Positions 50,868 through 60,508 of a stretch of 64,000 bases of DNA are shown here, in pieces. The stretch lies in the NCBI RefSeq assembly GCF_019931755.1, contig NZ_CP082918.1, forward strand, positions 3,824,001 through 3,888,000, written 5' to 3'. The position numbers and the translations under genes are program-made. Positions within the stretch are counted from its first letter, which is position 1. Each line of letters begins with the position of its first letter. The stretch comes from Sutcliffiella horikoshii. Lineage in GTDB: Bacteria; Bacillota; Bacilli; Bacillales; Bacillaceae_I. The notes beneath the pieces were generated by a model. It saw only the letters and a list, made by a program, of their open reading frames with translations. It did not search any database and was not told the origin of the DNA.

Positions 50868-51920
50868 TTAAGCGCCCTGTAAGGCTGCTTCGATATCTTC
50901 TTCAAAAGTTTGGATAACTGGCTGTAATACCTCATCCAGCTTACGGAACGTGGATGAAACACTTCCTGCTGATATGCCAAACTCTTCAGCAAGTGCTTTT
51001 TGTGTTTCTTGTTGTTCTTTCATAAAATGAGTGTCTAAAAAGTAAATCAATGCCGCAGCGTAATTCTGCTCATTGCGGATCATCGGACTCTCTTTCATGC
51101 AATAGATGGACCAGAGCATAGTAGCAAATTCTGAAAACCTCTCCGGATATCCGCGCTTTTTCGCTCCTTCTGCAAACAGGTTCAATACACGCTCCTGCGC
51201 CTCATCTTGGACAGGTAGCTGCTGAACATCCTCTTCACTTAATTCAAACTCTACCATTTTACCGGCAAGTTCCGGGAATTGTGCACGAATATAGGCCGAA
51301 TCAATATCCACTTGGGCAAACTCCTCGGCTAGCTTTTCTTCAAGACGAATGGCTTCCAATACCCCGCGTTCAAAGGTGGACATGAACACGACTTTTGCCT
51401 GCTTGAAAGGAACAAACATGCCAATTACCAGCTCATTTTTGCTTAAGCTGTCCTCTCTGCCGATGTAAGTGACTTTTTCCTTCTCTTTTGTAAAAATGTC
51501 TTCCATCGTGTAGGTCTCTCCGCGCACATTCGCTACCTTATAGACAGATGGATATGCCTTTTGCCAGCTTTCTGCCCACTCTTTTACTTGCGGACGGGAG
51601 AACTTGCCCTCTTGTACTGTTGCAAACTCTTCCACAATCGTTAAACCATTATCTCGCTTTACCGTGAACATATACCAGAGATGAAGCAACTCGTTAAATG
51701 CCTCTTCTTTCATCTCATCTAATGAAAATTTATGTAGATACTTGGAGCTGACCGTTTCAAGCTCACTAGCAAATTTTTCATATGCAAAGCGCATCATATC
51801 AACCTGAAGCCCCATCACTTCTGATTCCAGCACTTTATCCAGGCCATCTTGCTTTTTCTCACAACACTTCTTATATTTCTTTCCACTGCCACAAGGACAT
51901 GGTTCATTTCTTCCAATCAT
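50868..51920 (-). CDS. SEC-C metal-binding domain protein
   Basis: A 350-aa cytosolic protein. The N-terminus IGRNEPCPCGSGKKYKKCC is a complete SEC-C zinc motif (CxCGSGxxxKxCC), like the C-terminal tail of SecA, followed by about 320 mainly helical residues with no known catalytic motif. SEC-C proteins bind ribosomes, SecB-like partners or nucleic acid in a few cases. The C-terminal segment (EFGISAGSVSSTFRKLDEVL) looks like a helix-turn-helix. Function unknown. Confidence 0.82.
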   Translation of the reverse strand: MIGRNEPCPCGSGKKYKKCCEKKQDGLDKVLESEVMGLQVDMMRFAYEKFASELETVSSKYLHKFSLDEMKEEAFNELLHLWYMFTVKRDNGLTIVEEFATVQEGKFSRPQVKEWAESWQKAYPSVYKVANVRGETYTMEDIFTKEKEKVTYIGREDSLSKNELVIGMFVPFKQAKVVFMSTFERGVLEAIRLEEKLAEEFAQVDIDSAYIRAQFPELAGKMVEFELSEEDVQQLPVQDEAQERVLNLFAEGAKKRGYPERFSEFATMLWSIYCMKESPMIRNEQNYAAALIYFLDTHFMKEQQETQKALAEEFGISAGSVSSTFRKLDEVLQPVIQTFEEDIEAALQGA

Positions 51921-52060
51921 TCTATCACCTTAAACCTTTTGTTTTTTCTAGCTGTTCTCATTTGAGATTTACAGACAACGTGTTTAATTCTAACATATTT
52001 CTCTCTTTCATGGAGGAAAGCAACGGCTGGATATCATAGCCAATCATCTTTTTCCAAAAC

Positions 52061-52094
52061 AAAAAACACCTCCAAACGTGTACGGGAAGGTGTT
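52061..52094 (-). terminator. Terminator after a small gene
   Basis: AACACCT / AGGTGTT stem with a 16-base loop and a T run on the minus strand, 20 bases after the stop of the 48-codon gene; supports that gene being real. Confidence 0.75.
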
Positions 52095-52113
52095 ATCTAG
52101 TAATCTATCATAT

Positions 52114-52260
52114 TTATTTTAGAAGCAATTGCAGCTTTTCTTTCATTTCATTTACAAGTTCCATCATCGAGATATTTTCTCTCTCTGTTCCTTGTTGATA
52201 AGCATATTGAAGCACTTTGATAATCTCGTCTTTGCTATCAATATTTTTATAGTCGTTCAT
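52114..52260 (-). CDS. Small hypothetical protein (48 aa)
   Basis: Short open frame, MNDYKNIDSKDEIIKVLQYA then a Gln/Glu-rich helix and ending MKEKLQLLLK. ATG at 52260, a modest ribosome binding site (GGTGA) nine bases upstream, a terminator just downstream. Highly charged and likely helical, perhaps a small regulator. I do not recognise a family; it is not a Spo0E-type sequence as far as I can see. Confidence 0.6.
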   Translation of the reverse strand: MNDYKNIDSKDEIIKVLQYAYQQGTERENISMMELVNEMKEKLQLLLK

Positions 52261-52481
52261 TATCTTAATTTCACCGCCCAATTAATTACAAAATATACTA
52301 CAATTCTACTATTTTCTAGTAAAATTACAAGGATAATTTGAAATTTTTTCTAATATAAATAGATTTTCGTCGTTATTTGTTTTTATTCTTTAGCCGTTTT
52401 TCCCAATCCCTAAACCTCTTTTCAAAATTTGCTTTTTGATGCGCCAATTTTATATAGTAAAAGAGAAAGAAGGTGTCCTAA

Positions 52482-52907
52482 GTGAAATTTTTCAAAGGAT
52501 TGTTTGTTACAGCTCTCATCCTAGGGGTACTTGGATATGCAGGCTATTATTTTTTCAATAAATTCATCGAAGATCAGGCGGTTGAATACGTAGAAAAAGA
52601 TCTAGTGGAAAATAACGATTTGGCCATAGCTCGGAAGTATGTGGACAGGTCTCCTGCTTTAAAGAGCTATATTGCAGAAGGAGCAGGAGCGAACCTTGAA
52701 AAGCTGCCAGTTCAAACACGTGAAGAAGCAACAAGGATGGTCATGCAAAAACTCAGCTTTCAGGAAATGCAGCAGATTCAATCACAAGCAGCCAATGGCA
52801 TGACGGAAGAGGAAGTGCTAGATTTGATGGAAACGTTCGAAGAGAAATTGACAGATGAGGAATTGCTGGCATTGAAGGCGATTGTGTATAGGGAATTATA
52901 TGAATGA
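52482..52907 (+). CDS. Hypothetical membrane-anchored protein
   Basis: A 141-aa protein: FKGLFVTALILGVLGYAGYYFF is a transmembrane or signal anchor at residues 4-25, followed by a soluble, helical, acidic domain with repeated LxxLxxTF-type helices. No family recognised. GTG start at 52482 with AAGAAGGTG upstream. Probably faces outside or is anchored in the membrane. Confidence 0.65.
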   Translation: MKFFKGLFVTALILGVLGYAGYYFFNKFIEDQAVEYVEKDLVENNDLAIARKYVDRSPALKSYIAEGAGANLEKLPVQTREEATRMVMQKLSFQEMQQIQSQAANGMTEEEVLDLMETFEEKLTDEELLALKAIVYRELYE

Positions 52908-52924
52908 TATAACATTACAAACGA

Positions 52925-52965
52925 AAAAATCCGTGAGATAAAAAGCACCCTATCTCACGGATTTT
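52925..52965. terminator. Bidirectional terminator between the small anchored protein and manA
   Basis: AAAATCCGTGAGAT / ATCTCACGGATTTT, near-perfect stem; it ends the mannoside run on the minus strand. Confidence 0.9.
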
Positions 52966-52970
52966 CATTT

Positions 52971-53927
52971 TTATGGATGAGAAATGATTATCTCAACTTT
53001 ACCTCCAACCGTTAACTCTTCAACACCTGATGGTATGATAAAGTGGTCACCCTTTTTGAGCGGGTAAAAACGTCCATCCACCTTAATTTCTCCCGATCCT
53101 GCAATCACGCTTCCAATTAAGAAATGCTTATCATGTTTCGTAGAGTATATTCCATCCACATCCCATTTATAGACTGTAAAATACTCTGCCTGCACGAATG
53201 TTGTAAGGGTAGCAGCATCTAATTTAGAAACCTTATGAACCACATCAACAGGTTTATGAGGAATAGTTGAGACTTCGATGGATTTCTCGATATGCAACTC
53301 CCGGGTATTTCCCTCTTTGTCCTTGCGATCATAATCATAAACCCGATAGGTCGTATCTGAGTTTTGTTGTGTTTCTAGAATTAATACACCAGAGCAAAGA
53401 GCATGGATGGTTCCGCTTGGTACGTAAAAGAAATCACCCGGCTTTACCTTCACTCTTGTTAATAGTCCCTCCCAATCTCCACTTTTAACCCTTTCGACAA
53501 ATTCCTTCTTTGTTTCGGCAGTATGACCAAATATGATTTCTGAATCTCTCTCACAATCTATCACATACCAACATTCTGTTTTTCCTAACTCCCCGTTTTC
53601 GTTCTGATTTGCATACTTGTCATCGGGATGTACTTGTACGGAAAGATTTTGCTTCGCATCAAGGATTTTTGTCAGCAGTGGAAATCTGTCACTCTCATGA
53701 TTTCCGAATAGCTCTTTTTCTTCCGTATATAATTCACCTAACAGCTTACCTGCAAAAGAACCATTCTTAACTATACTTTGTCCGTTCGGATGTCCAGAAA
53801 CCGCCCAGCACTCGCCCGTCAATTCGGACGCAATCTCATATCCAAAATGTTCAGCTAGTTTGGTTCCTCCCCAAATGCGCTCTTGGAAGACTGGCTCGAG
53901 GAATAGAACGTCTTTCTTGTTTACCAT
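52971..53927 (-). CDS. manA: Mannose-6-phosphate isomerase, class I
   Basis: A 318-aa zinc enzyme converting mannose-6-phosphate to fructose-6-phosphate, taking mannose into glycolysis. LFLEPVFQERIWGGTKLAEHFG is the family start; LLTKILDAKQNLSVQVHPDD gives two zinc ligands; GKTECWYVID and PGDFFYVPSGTIHAL follow. ATG at 53927 lies five bases after GAGGTGA; the longer frame starts within that site. It is the last gene of the leftward mannoside run, 64 bases after the FAD oxidoreductase. Confidence 0.95.
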   Translation of the reverse strand: MVNKKDVLFLEPVFQERIWGGTKLAEHFGYEIASELTGECWAVSGHPNGQSIVKNGSFAGKLLGELYTEEKELFGNHESDRFPLLTKILDAKQNLSVQVHPDDKYANQNENGELGKTECWYVIDCERDSEIIFGHTAETKKEFVERVKSGDWEGLLTRVKVKPGDFFYVPSGTIHALCSGVLILETQQNSDTTYRVYDYDRKDKEGNTRELHIEKSIEVSTIPHKPVDVVHKVSKLDAATLTTFVQAEYFTVYKWDVDGIYSTKHDKHFLIGSVIAGSGEIKVDGRFYPLKKGDHFIIPSGVEELTVGGKVEIIISHP

Positions 53928-53991
53928 TATGTTCACCTCATCAGTTTATGAAAGTTCACCATAAATAACAGGTAGTAGACACTCCATCAGC

Positions 53992-55551
53992 TTAAATTGC
54001 ACCAATTTCTGGCCAATTTAACTCGATTCCCTCTTTTATTAACATCTCTTGGAACTCACGTAACAGCCCTTCATTCTCCCTTACTTCACGCGGAAGGATC
54101 CCTTTCTCTAAAGAGAATGCCGCAAGATAGCCTGCTGATTCTCCTATGTTCCATTCCACTGGATGAACACGGAAACAGCCGTTGGTGATATGTGTAGCCC
54201 CTATATTCTTACAAGCTGGCAACAGGTTTTTCACCCGTATAGGTAATAATGCACCGAGTGGGATTTCAAATGGGTAGCTTTCTGTATAAAAGAAAGTGTT
54301 GGTTTCTGTTGTTGGGTGAAGATCAATTCGATAACAGCCGATACCAACTGAATCTTTAAACCTTTCAATCCCTTTATTTCCTCTGGTTTCTGCATTGATG
54401 TGCTCTTCTACTACTGTGAACACTGCCTTTATCCTCCGTGATTCACGGATATAAGGATATTTCGCTAAACCATCCTCTGTCCCTAACACATCTGGGCGGA
54501 GTCGTACTCCCGGGTAACCTTTAGCGCCGTCAGGACGAGGTGCCTCTGTCTGCAACCAATATAATAAAGATAAACTTAACTGTTTGGCCTCTTCTAGATA
54601 GCGTAGACGGTCATTAGGATCTACATCGATAATGGACCCGAGCCAGTAATCATTTTGTGGCCAATTAATCAAGGTGATATCTCCTTGGAAAGTTCCTTCT
54701 TTAAACAGAAGGGGGTCGATGATACGGCGATAGTCCCACAGTCCCCAAAGCTCGCCGTGATGGAACATGGCAAACTCTTTAGATTCTCCTGTATGTGCAT
54801 CAGGTGCGAACCAGCTCAATTGTTTGTGTTGTAAAAATGGTGCCTGATACTCTTTCCATTTTTCATATTGAAGAGGCTTTTCAATCGTGAAGTCTTCTCC
54901 TTCAATGTAATCCACTGCTAAGACATGTGTGATAGGCTGCATATCTTGAGGACGTGCTTCTTCTGGTGCATGCAGTTCACCCGTTTCCTCTTTTGCTTCA
55001 GCCCCTGTTACATATTCCACACCAGCCAATGGCAACAAATCCCCGCATTCGGTGGCATCTAGGAAGATATCACCTGTTAGAACGAGTGTATTCCCTGTCA
55101 AAACATGCTTTACTTCAACCGACCGGACTGTATCCTGATCAACATCAGCATTTTCTACCTGATAGTTAAGTAGAATAGTTATTCTGCCGCTACCCACATA
55201 AGGAGCAAGCATTTCCTCCAAAACCGCCAAGGCCACTCTCGGTTCATGGCAAAGTCTACTGACCCAGCCGTTTCCGGGATTCAACATCTCATTTGCAATA
55301 GCTTCTTCTTTTAGAGGGTAGTTTCTCTTGTAATAGTCTCGTACTCGGTTACGAAAGTTACGATAACTAGCTGTGCAACCGAACTGTTCAATCCATTTAT
55401 GTTCATCCGGTGGAACTGCCTGGCTTGTAAGTTGGCCCCCAATCCAATCTGTCTCTTCGGTCAAGATGACGTTTTGCCCTCTTTTAGCTGCCGCTAGTGC
55501 TGCGGTACATCCACCAAGGCCACCGCCAACCACAATAATATCCGCTTTCAT
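53992..55551 (-). CDS. FAD-dependent oxidoreductase (FAD_oxidored family)
   Basis: A 519-aa flavoprotein. It begins DIIVVGGGLGGCTAALAAAKRG, a textbook FAD/dinucleotide-binding motif, then ETDWIGGQLTSQAVPPDEH, a signature of this family. RVALAVLEEM and DATECGDLLPLAGVEYVTG continue the domain. Related proteins are often annotated as xanthan lyase-like or FAD-dependent oxidoreductase and sit in glycoside-degrading clusters, where their redox substrate is unknown. Start ATG at 55551 behind GAGGAGTGAG. A hairpin lies in the 56-base gap before it. Confidence 0.88.
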   Translation of the reverse strand: MKADIIVVGGGLGGCTAALAAAKRGQNVILTEETDWIGGQLTSQAVPPDEHKWIEQFGCTASYRNFRNRVRDYYKRNYPLKEEAIANEMLNPGNGWVSRLCHEPRVALAVLEEMLAPYVGSGRITILLNYQVENADVDQDTVRSVEVKHVLTGNTLVLTGDIFLDATECGDLLPLAGVEYVTGAEAKEETGELHAPEEARPQDMQPITHVLAVDYIEGEDFTIEKPLQYEKWKEYQAPFLQHKQLSWFAPDAHTGESKEFAMFHHGELWGLWDYRRIIDPLLFKEGTFQGDITLINWPQNDYWLGSIIDVDPNDRLRYLEEAKQLSLSLLYWLQTEAPRPDGAKGYPGVRLRPDVLGTEDGLAKYPYIRESRRIKAVFTVVEEHINAETRGNKGIERFKDSVGIGCYRIDLHPTTETNTFFYTESYPFEIPLGALLPIRVKNLLPACKNIGATHITNGCFRVHPVEWNIGESAGYLAAFSLEKGILPREVRENEGLLREFQEMLIKEGIELNWPEIGAI

Positions 55552-55573
55552 CTACTCACTCCTCTATGTACGA

Positions 55574-55603
55574 AGCTGGTGACAGGTCTACCCGCCACCA
55601 GCT
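55574..55603 (-). other. Intercistronic hairpin
   Basis: AGCTGGTG / CACCAGCT stem with a 14-base loop between the GHL10 gene and the oxidoreductase gene, with no T run. Possibly an RNA-stability or processing element that sets different expression of the two genes. Confidence 0.45.
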
Positions 55604-55607
55604 ACTT

Positions 55608-57944
55608 TTATTGCTGCTTGAATTGTGCAAAGTCCATAAGCTGTTTAAGCTGATCAAGATCTTTTAGAAGATGATTGGAGACTGCTGGATGGATATGCTT
55701 CTCACGATCCACAAGAAAGTCCTGCACTTCTGCAATTTTTCCATTTATTTCTGAAATGTCACCTTTACCTACAGCTCTTTCCAGATTTATGAACTGCTGT
55801 TCCAACGCTCTAACGGCAGAATGGTCCACTCCATCCCTCGGTATATAAATATCGGCAATTTTACGTTTTGTGTCTTTAATAACCAATTCAGCCGCATGCA
55901 TTGGGTCAGCATGAGGTAAGAAAGCTTCCTTGCGCTGTGGGCCTGCTTTTAAAGCTTCAAAATGCTCTTCTCTTAGCGAGTGAAGCGCGAATTGAACCTG
56001 TCCTGCAGCGTCTGTCTCATTCATTGCTTTTACCTGATCCACTAAGAGTTCATCGGAGAAACCTACGAATGGTGCTAGACCAATATAGGATAAAACCGGT
56101 TGCTGGAAGCGCTCCATGAATTCGTTTGTAGTACGTTGTACATAGTTGGTATCCACTGCATAAATCATCGGAGTAATGAAATCCATGTATCCTGCACTAA
56201 CCCATTCCACCCAGTTTTGAAACTTTTGATCGATGGCATCTGACACTTCTGGGAACACCGCAGTCGATAGTTCTAACGATTCGTCAACTTCCTTCACTTC
56301 GCCGTGAATTCTTTCTACAAAAGTAGATATTTGATTTTGTCTCCATACATTCCATTCTTCCCAAAGCTCTGCGTCTGCAGGTGTGATATCCAATGGATCG
56401 ACTCCAGAAACCTTCTTGAATTCATTTCGGCTGTATTCATCATAGCTGTACCCATTTTCAATCGGAAGGCTGACTGGATAGCGGATGTAATCAAGATGAA
56501 GTCCATCCACCTCATGTGTGGTAACCATTTCGTTAAATATACTTGATAGATGATCGCGAACTGCTGGTAATGCAGGGTTAAGATAGTAATATCCAACCTC
56601 TTTTACGGAAGGAATCCGCCCCTCACGGTCCACTGCTGCCCACTCAGGATGCTCCGTCAAAATAGGGCCAGGAGGATTTAAGGACTCATGCCCAACAAAG
56701 AAGGTGTGAACCCACGCATGTACTTCAATGCCGCGTTTCTTTCCTTCCTCAATAAAGACTTCCAATGGATCCCAACCTACGAAGTTCGGATTTTGTTCAG
56801 CAATTTCACTTGGATAGATAGTGTAGCCGTGGAAAAACGTTTCTAAAAATAGAATGTTAAAGTTAGAGTCTGCAAGCTTGTCTAACGTTTCAATAATGTC
56901 TTCGCGATTACTTTCTGTCGGACGGTGCCAAACGCCACGTGCATCCACTACTTTTGACTCCACTGTTTGGAATCCTGCCTTGTTTGCCTGTTGGGTTGCG
57001 AGATCCGAATAGTCAATCGTACGTTGCCAGTCCTCATCAACGAATGCTTTTTCTGCAATTTTCAATGATTCTTCTGCTTCTTTTAGTGATGCCTTTGCTT
57101 CCTCAATTGGAACGTCTAAGAAGTTTGTTTCTGCTGCCTCAATTTGAGCAGAAGCTTTTTCCATGACAAGTTCTGCCGCACGTATGTATGCGCTTGCATC
57201 AATACGCGAAGTGATTTTCATCGTCTCAGGGTTGAAGGTTACTTCTGCCCCTACTTGTGTGTTTTCAAGTATCCATTTTTGTGCAGCTCCATGACCGGAC
57301 ACAACGAATCCATCTTCTGGGATGAGACTGTTGCTACCAGACATTTCTACAACAATTCCATTGCGAACAATAAATTCTGCACCATATTGGTTTGTACCGG
57401 TGCGTTCCTTCCCGTATGCAGATGTATAGACAACTAGTTCATCTGCCCCACGCCCGCCCGGGAATTCGTATGGTGCTTGTGGATCTAACTTATTTATAGA
57501 GTAAGTGGATGTTCTCACAGGATCTGCGATAACATCCTTTAAGATTTCGACGGTTTCGCCTTCCTTCAGATTCGCCATCACCCAAGCTCTTGCCGTACCA
57601 TGAGCGGAGACAACAAAACCATTCTCAGGGATCGGTGCGTTAGAAAGATCTACGACAGTTCCGTCACGAACTTCTGTTATCATCCCATCCTCTACGACTA
57701 CTTCAACTCCCCACCGATTATTCTTTGTACTTGTTCCAAATTCAGGTGTATAGATGATAAGTTGATCAGCGCCTCTTAAAGTGTTGTAATCAAAAATGAC
57801 ATGCGTTTCCCCATTTGCCGCTTTTACAAGATCTTGTGCCAATGCTGCACTAGTTTGTTGTTGGATAGGATACCCAGTTAAGATCAGCGCCAAAACCAAT
57901 GCACTGATGATGAACAGCTTCGCCTTCTTAATACTTTTTTTCAT
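55608..57944 (-). CDS. Secreted GHL10-type glycoside hydrolase (DUF187/YngK-like)
   Basis: A 778-aa secreted protein. Signal peptide (about 1-34); two related segments of about 100 residues (RGADQLIIYT ... NGFVVSAHGTARAWV near 50-125 and RGADELVVYT ... DGFVVSGHGAAQKWI near 165-225), a tandem duplication. A helical coiled linker (about 250-325) follows, then a TIM-barrel-type hydrolase domain (about 330-690) starting ARGVWHRPTESNREDI with FLETFFHGYT, VDGLHLDYIRYP and MIYAVD. The C-terminus is helical. The fold belongs to glycosyl hydrolase-like family 10 (YngK). ATG at 57944 behind GGGGAG; the longer frame is discarded. Substrate unknown. Confidence 0.88.
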   Translation of the reverse strand: MKKSIKKAKLFIISALVLALILTGYPIQQQTSAALAQDLVKAANGETHVIFDYNTLRGADQLIIYTPEFGTSTKNNRWGVEVVVEDGMITEVRDGTVVDLSNAPIPENGFVVSAHGTARAWVMANLKEGETVEILKDVIADPVRTSTYSINKLDPQAPYEFPGGRGADELVVYTSAYGKERTGTNQYGAEFIVRNGIVVEMSGSNSLIPEDGFVVSGHGAAQKWILENTQVGAEVTFNPETMKITSRIDASAYIRAAELVMEKASAQIEAAETNFLDVPIEEAKASLKEAEESLKIAEKAFVDEDWQRTIDYSDLATQQANKAGFQTVESKVVDARGVWHRPTESNREDIIETLDKLADSNFNILFLETFFHGYTIYPSEIAEQNPNFVGWDPLEVFIEEGKKRGIEVHAWVHTFFVGHESLNPPGPILTEHPEWAAVDREGRIPSVKEVGYYYLNPALPAVRDHLSSIFNEMVTTHEVDGLHLDYIRYPVSLPIENGYSYDEYSRNEFKKVSGVDPLDITPADAELWEEWNVWRQNQISTFVERIHGEVKEVDESLELSTAVFPEVSDAIDQKFQNWVEWVSAGYMDFITPMIYAVDTNYVQRTTNEFMERFQQPVLSYIGLAPFVGFSDELLVDQVKAMNETDAAGQVQFALHSLREEHFEALKAGPQRKEAFLPHADPMHAAELVIKDTKRKIADIYIPRDGVDHSAVRALEQQFINLERAVGKGDISEINGKIAEVQDFLVDREKHIHPAVSNHLLKDLDQLKQLMDFAQFKQQ

Positions 57945-58077
57945 CCTCAATCTTCTCCCCTTTGCATTCTTAGTCTGACCATTACCAATGACAGATGCTG
58001 CGAAAAAATCACTTTCTCCCACTTGAATGTATTGAGAATGAATCACCTCCTTAAATGAAGTGTGATAGTATTGTCCT

Positions 58078-58965
58078 TCAATTGATTAAAAACGCGGCCC
58101 CAATCACTCCGGCTTTAGAACCAAGAGAGGCGGGAACGATTGTGATTGTATCCCTTAGTCTAGGATATACATAGCTTTTCACCTTTTCTTTTAAAGGGTC
58201 GAGTACCTGACTTTCGGCTTTCATCACCCCGCCCCCCAAAACAAAAATGGAGGGATTTACGGAATGAACAAGATTCGCTATCCCAATAGACAAGTAGTTT
58301 ATAGCATCATTGATAATACCTTGGGCGGTTATATCTCCTATCGAAGCTAGTCGAAATACTTCTTCCGCTCCCTCGGCAATTCCAGCTTTTCTCCCTGCCA
58401 TCCCAATGGCTGTCCCACTTGCTAAGCTTTCCAGTGCTCCAGCATTTAAACTATTATGTGTAGGCCCTCCAGGAAGTATAATCATATTCCCGATTTCACC
58501 TGCGTAGCCTGTTGCACCCTGAAACAAACTTCCATCCAAAACGAATCCGCCGCCAATTCCTGTACTAACCGTTATATAATAGACACTTTCCGCCCCAACA
58601 CCTGCTCCAAATTTGGCTTCCGCAAGAGCTGCTGCGTTGGCATCATTATCAACTCGAACCTGTTCACTCAATGACTTTTCCAACATGCTTGCGAGAGGGA
58701 TGCTATTCCAACCGGGTAGATTGGGAGGGTTATAGATTACGCCTGTTCTTGGATCAAGTGGACCTGGGCAACCTATACCGACACCTTTAACGAACTCTCT
58801 CCCCTTTATATCGCGAATCATTTCCACCATCATGCCTATGATGTATTCCGGACCTTTTTCCGCTTCTGTTTTCCGTTCCAAGTCCCTGATTATTTTTCCA
58901 TCCTCTTGAACTAATGCGACCCGAAGATTTGTCCCTCCTAAGTCCACTCCTATTCTCAAACTCAC
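58078..58965 (-). CDS. ROK-family sugar kinase
   Basis: A 295-aa cytosolic kinase of the ROK group, likely phosphorylating glucose, mannose or a related hexose. Phosphate-binding motif IGVDLGGTNLRVALV, catalytic DNDANAAALAE (about 106-116), and TVSTGIGGGFVLDG. The zinc motif typical of ROK proteins (CxCGxxGCxE) is absent: the corresponding stretch reads GPTHNSLNAGALESL. It begins one base before the DUF4127 stop, so it is coupled. Likely feeds a hexose-phosphate to manA or glycolysis. Confidence 0.9.
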   Translation of the reverse strand: MSLRIGVDLGGTNLRVALVQEDGKIIRDLERKTEAEKGPEYIIGMMVEMIRDIKGREFVKGVGIGCPGPLDPRTGVIYNPPNLPGWNSIPLASMLEKSLSEQVRVDNDANAAALAEAKFGAGVGAESVYYITVSTGIGGGFVLDGSLFQGATGYAGEIGNMIILPGGPTHNSLNAGALESLASGTAIGMAGRKAGIAEGAEEVFRLASIGDITAQGIINDAINYLSIGIANLVHSVNPSIFVLGGGVMKAESQVLDPLKEKVKSYVYPRLRDTITIVPASLGSKAGVIGAAFLIN

Positions 58966-58966
58966 C

Positions 58967-60493
58967 CTAGTTGGCTCCTTCTTTTGCTAAACGGATTCCT
59001 ATTTCAAAAGTTCGGTTCCAAGGCAAGTAAATATCTTTTATTTCATAATCTAAGGAGTATTTTTCTAAAAAGACTTTTGCCTCTTCGTTGAATCTGAACA
59101 CTACCTCTTGGAGAAGGGTTTCATCTGTGATGGTTTCTAGATTGACTGCTTTACGCACTTGCTGCCGTACAATCGTCTGATAAAGAAAGTCATCCAGAAG
59201 TCTTAGTACTATTTGTTCCTCCATATGTTCTTGGACTTCTTCATAAGGAATAGTAGGTTTTTCTTTTTGAAGATAAAGCATGGCAGATTGAGCAACCACT
59301 GTTCCGATGGTGTTCCCTGCTGTATTCCAAGCACCAAACCCGCTCAAGTGGGAGAGAGTTACATCATCTAAAAGTCTCGGAAGCATTGCGGGATCCGCTC
59401 CATTCGCATAAGCCACATCCGCAATAGCGACCAGCTTCTGTTTTCTTACATAATGGTGAATCCTAGATACCCATTCACCGATGTTTCGGTGGGAAGTATC
59501 TACTTCACCCAAAAATCTCTGCAATGCAAGGTCGCCTTGTTGCTTGCCTGGTACGTTCACAGCAAAGACAATATCAGCATCATTCGCATTGTCTACTGTA
59601 TAGCTTCCAAATGCGAAAACTTGCCCCTTTACTGATTCACATATCGGCCTGTCCTCATACATTGCATGAACATGGGAGCCTGTTTCTCCACTATAAACAG
59701 GGAAGAAAGTAGGTGGTGCCACTTTTTCCAGTTTGTAGATAAGGCGGGAGATGAGTGTATTCGCCACTTCATCTGCTCCTGGGTAAATAAAGACTTTGGA
59801 AGATAGCTGCCGTTTACGTACAAAATCAGTTAGACTTTCCTGCTCTTCAATATTTAATCCGTATTCGGACGTATCGTCCTGTGGAAATACGAGCACATCT
59901 ATTGTTCCATTTTCCACCAAATCTAATAAAGAGAGATTTACTTGGAAGTTTCTTTCTCGGGTTTGTAGATAATCTCGTAAAATGTCAGGGGGAATAACAG
60001 CAGACAACTTCTCTACTTTACCCTTAGATTCTTCACATTCTGTTCTTACATAGCGATGAGTATGATAGGAATACTGCCAAATTTCCTCTCCGTAATCTTC
60101 CCAATACTCTTTCTCTTCTTCATTAACATAGTTATTGGAAATGCGCATGGTTGCACTAAAAGCCATGATAGGTTTTTCAGGATAGATCTTTTTCAAGTGA
60201 AGGATTAGTTCTATTCGCTTGAAAATAACTTGCATTTCATCTGAATTAATTCGGGACGGAACAAGTCCACCATAAGCGAGCATATCTGTTGAAAGTACGA
60301 ACCCATCAACTTCCGGTGCTACCTTTAAAAGCCAATCACTTAAGCTATTTATGTTGCCCGGTTTTTTCAAAAAACCGAGTATTTCTTTATCTGGCAATTG
60401 AACTTCCCATCCGCCTATGCGGGCAATCTGTTTAGGAAGTTCCCTCGTAACAGGCCTTGCATCAATTGGGATTAATGCTATTTTTTTATTCAT
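58967..60493 (-). CDS. DUF4127 family protein
   Basis: A 508-aa protein of a domain family of unknown function. The N-terminus KIALIPIDARPVTRELP, DGFVLSTDMLAYGGLVPSR and AFSATMRISNNYVN are typical. It carries no signal peptide and is presumably cytosolic. The fold suggests an alpha/beta enzyme. ATG at 60493 is preferred, nine bases after AAGGGAG; ATG at 60499 is an alternative. Genes of this family tend to lie with glycoside hydrolases and ROK kinases, as here, so a role in glycan or modified-sugar breakdown is inferred. Confidence 0.85.
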   Translation of the reverse strand: MNKKIALIPIDARPVTRELPKQIARIGGWEVQLPDKEILGFLKKPGNINSLSDWLLKVAPEVDGFVLSTDMLAYGGLVPSRINSDEMQVIFKRIELILHLKKIYPEKPIMAFSATMRISNNYVNEEEKEYWEDYGEEIWQYSYHTHRYVRTECEESKGKVEKLSAVIPPDILRDYLQTRERNFQVNLSLLDLVENGTIDVLVFPQDDTSEYGLNIEEQESLTDFVRKRQLSSKVFIYPGADEVANTLISRLIYKLEKVAPPTFFPVYSGETGSHVHAMYEDRPICESVKGQVFAFGSYTVDNANDADIVFAVNVPGKQQGDLALQRFLGEVDTSHRNIGEWVSRIHHYVRKQKLVAIADVAYANGADPAMLPRLLDDVTLSHLSGFGAWNTAGNTIGTVVAQSAMLYLQKEKPTIPYEEVQEHMEEQIVLRLLDDFLYQTIVRQQVRKAVNLETITDETLLQEVVFRFNEEAKVFLEKYSLDYEIKDIYLPWNRTFEIGIRLAKEGAN

Positions 60494-60508
60494 CTTCATA
60501 AGCTCCCT

